Below are positions 33,796 through 34,504 of a stretch of DNA of 34,504 bases, piece after piece. Numbering within the stretch: the stretch's first letter is position 1; each line of letters starts with the position of its first letter. Source of the stretch: Lachnospiraceae bacterium (GTDB lineage: Bacteria; Bacillota; Clostridia; Lachnospirales; Lachnospiraceae); assembly GCA_022793065.1 (NCBI GenBank), contig JAAWCE010000058.1, positions 1 to 34,504 of the forward strand, in the 5' to 3' direction. The notes beneath the pieces were generated by a model. That model had not been told where the DNA came from. It made no database searches and was given only the letters and a program-made list of their open reading frames with translations. The position numbers were made by a program, and so were the translations under genes.

Positions 33796-34504
33796 AATGC
33801 AGATAAGTGTATAAAGTTTTTTGATGATTTTTTATTCCTGCTAATTATTGAAATGGATAGCATGGCAGAATACAATGAAGAGAGGAAGAAATTTAATGAA
33901 AATGCAATAGAAATGTGAGAGTGATTGTGGTATTCTGTTAGAGGTACAAATCTGTTTTTGTCCCGCACTTCTTTGTAGTAATTGCGGTGGTACAGTTCTC
34001 CGTACTGCATCTGATTTTTTAGTTGGCGGTGGTGACGGTCATATAGACAAAGCATACAGTACAGCATGTACGCTTTTACATCATATGAACTGTAGTAACA
34101 TTCATGAAGTTGTATATAGCCATAACACTAATACAAGACCTGCAATAAATGACAACAACACACTTATGGGATTAAATAGTATATATGATTTTTTTATGAA
34201 TTACGAATAATCCAAGTTGTTTTTTACAGAGTGGATTCAATCAAGAAGGATAAACTTATGAAAGTAGAAGATACAGGATAATTATTATTTCCTGTGTAGC
34301 GTGAAAAAGGATATAGAACAACAAAATTTGGACAAGTATGAAGCAGACGAAGGCTTTACGCTTGAATTCCTGAAGCCACAGCTTGCGATAGATGTAAACA
34401 GGGAAACGATACTAGATGATTTCACTCAGATAATGTTGGAACGAGAGGCACTTGTATTGGAATTACTGATACAAGAGGGATATTTTGAATGTGGAGGTAA
34501 ATTA
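33796..34504 (+). pseudogene. Decayed plus-strand coding region in several frames
   Basis: Protein-like stretches follow one another in different frames. 33796-33918 includes MAEYNEERKKFNENAIEM then TGA. 33911-34210 is 99 open codons without a usable start, including NCGGTVLRTASDFLVGGGDG and SIYDFFMNYE. A third frame around 34190-34280 reads QVVFYRVDSIKKDKLMK. 34268-34504 is open to the window edge and includes EADEGFTLEFLKPQLAID and TILDDFTQIMLEREALVLEL. None has a start codon with a ribosome site except possibly GTG at 34301. The region is more AT-rich than the glycan genes. I read it as one or two genes broken by frameshifts; the last piece could belong to an intact gene beyond the edge. 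The family is not recognised. Confidence 0.45.

Overview
The window looks like chromosomal DNA of an anaerobic, low-to-mid GC Firmicute, most likely a Lachnospiraceae gut bacterium. The evidence is strong AGGAGG-type ribosome sites, TTGACA/TATAAT promoters, membrane proteins of types I associate with that family (DUF6020, PTPS-related/YfhO-like, GtrII), and a remnant of a cysteine-rich KTR gene, a family often seen beside Firmicute conjugative elements. This assignment is inference from sequence style; no rRNA or tRNA is present.

Layout. 1-672 is an AT-rich boundary: the start of a NapH-like 4Fe-4S membrane protein running off the edge, a frameshifted KTR remnant, and a terminator hairpin. 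673-29826 is one large surface-glycan locus, almost all on the minus strand. It holds ten polytopic membrane proteins with GT-C glycosyltransferase character (673, 2451, 6496, 13993, 16903, 18528, 19831, 21665, 24480, 26074). It also holds four GT2 enzymes of the DPM/GtrB/ALG5 type (8111, 11009, 11734, 15731), two DegT-family sugar aminotransferases (9808 and pseC), the dehydratase pseB, a GNAT acetyltransferase, a FAD oxidoreductase and a membrane-anchored SGNH esterase. Three genes (4990, 16903, 24480) point the other way; each ends directly against, or inside, the 3' end of the convergent minus-strand gene. 29857-33518 carries metabolic genes: an M20 dipeptidase, a uroporphyrinogen-decarboxylase-family methyltransferase-like protein and a PfkB sugar kinase. 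33796-34504 is AT-rich and holds broken coding sequence on the plus strand.

How the genes could work together (inference). PseB and PseC make a UDP-4-amino-4,6-dideoxy-GlcNAc-type sugar. The GNAT and the second aminotransferase could acylate or diversify amino sugars. The GT2 enzymes load sugars onto polyprenyl phosphate, and the GT-C proteins transfer them outside the membrane onto a surface polymer or protein. The SGNH enzyme could add or remove acyl groups there. No Wzx flippase, Wzy polymerase, ABC exporter or PseG/PseI/PseF is visible, so the locus looks like a decoration system rather than a complete capsule pathway.

Small-scale structures worth attention: a hairpin-rich ~125 bp insertion flanked by a 13-bp direct repeat that splits an operon junction (9041-9190); a ~307 bp inverted-repeat element with a consensus promoter inside it (24051-24357); an orphan C-terminal coding fragment at 4711-4839; and a near-perfect 23-nt dyad in the pseB leader. 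Several start codons were chosen from ribosome-site position rather than the longest frame; this is stated per gene.
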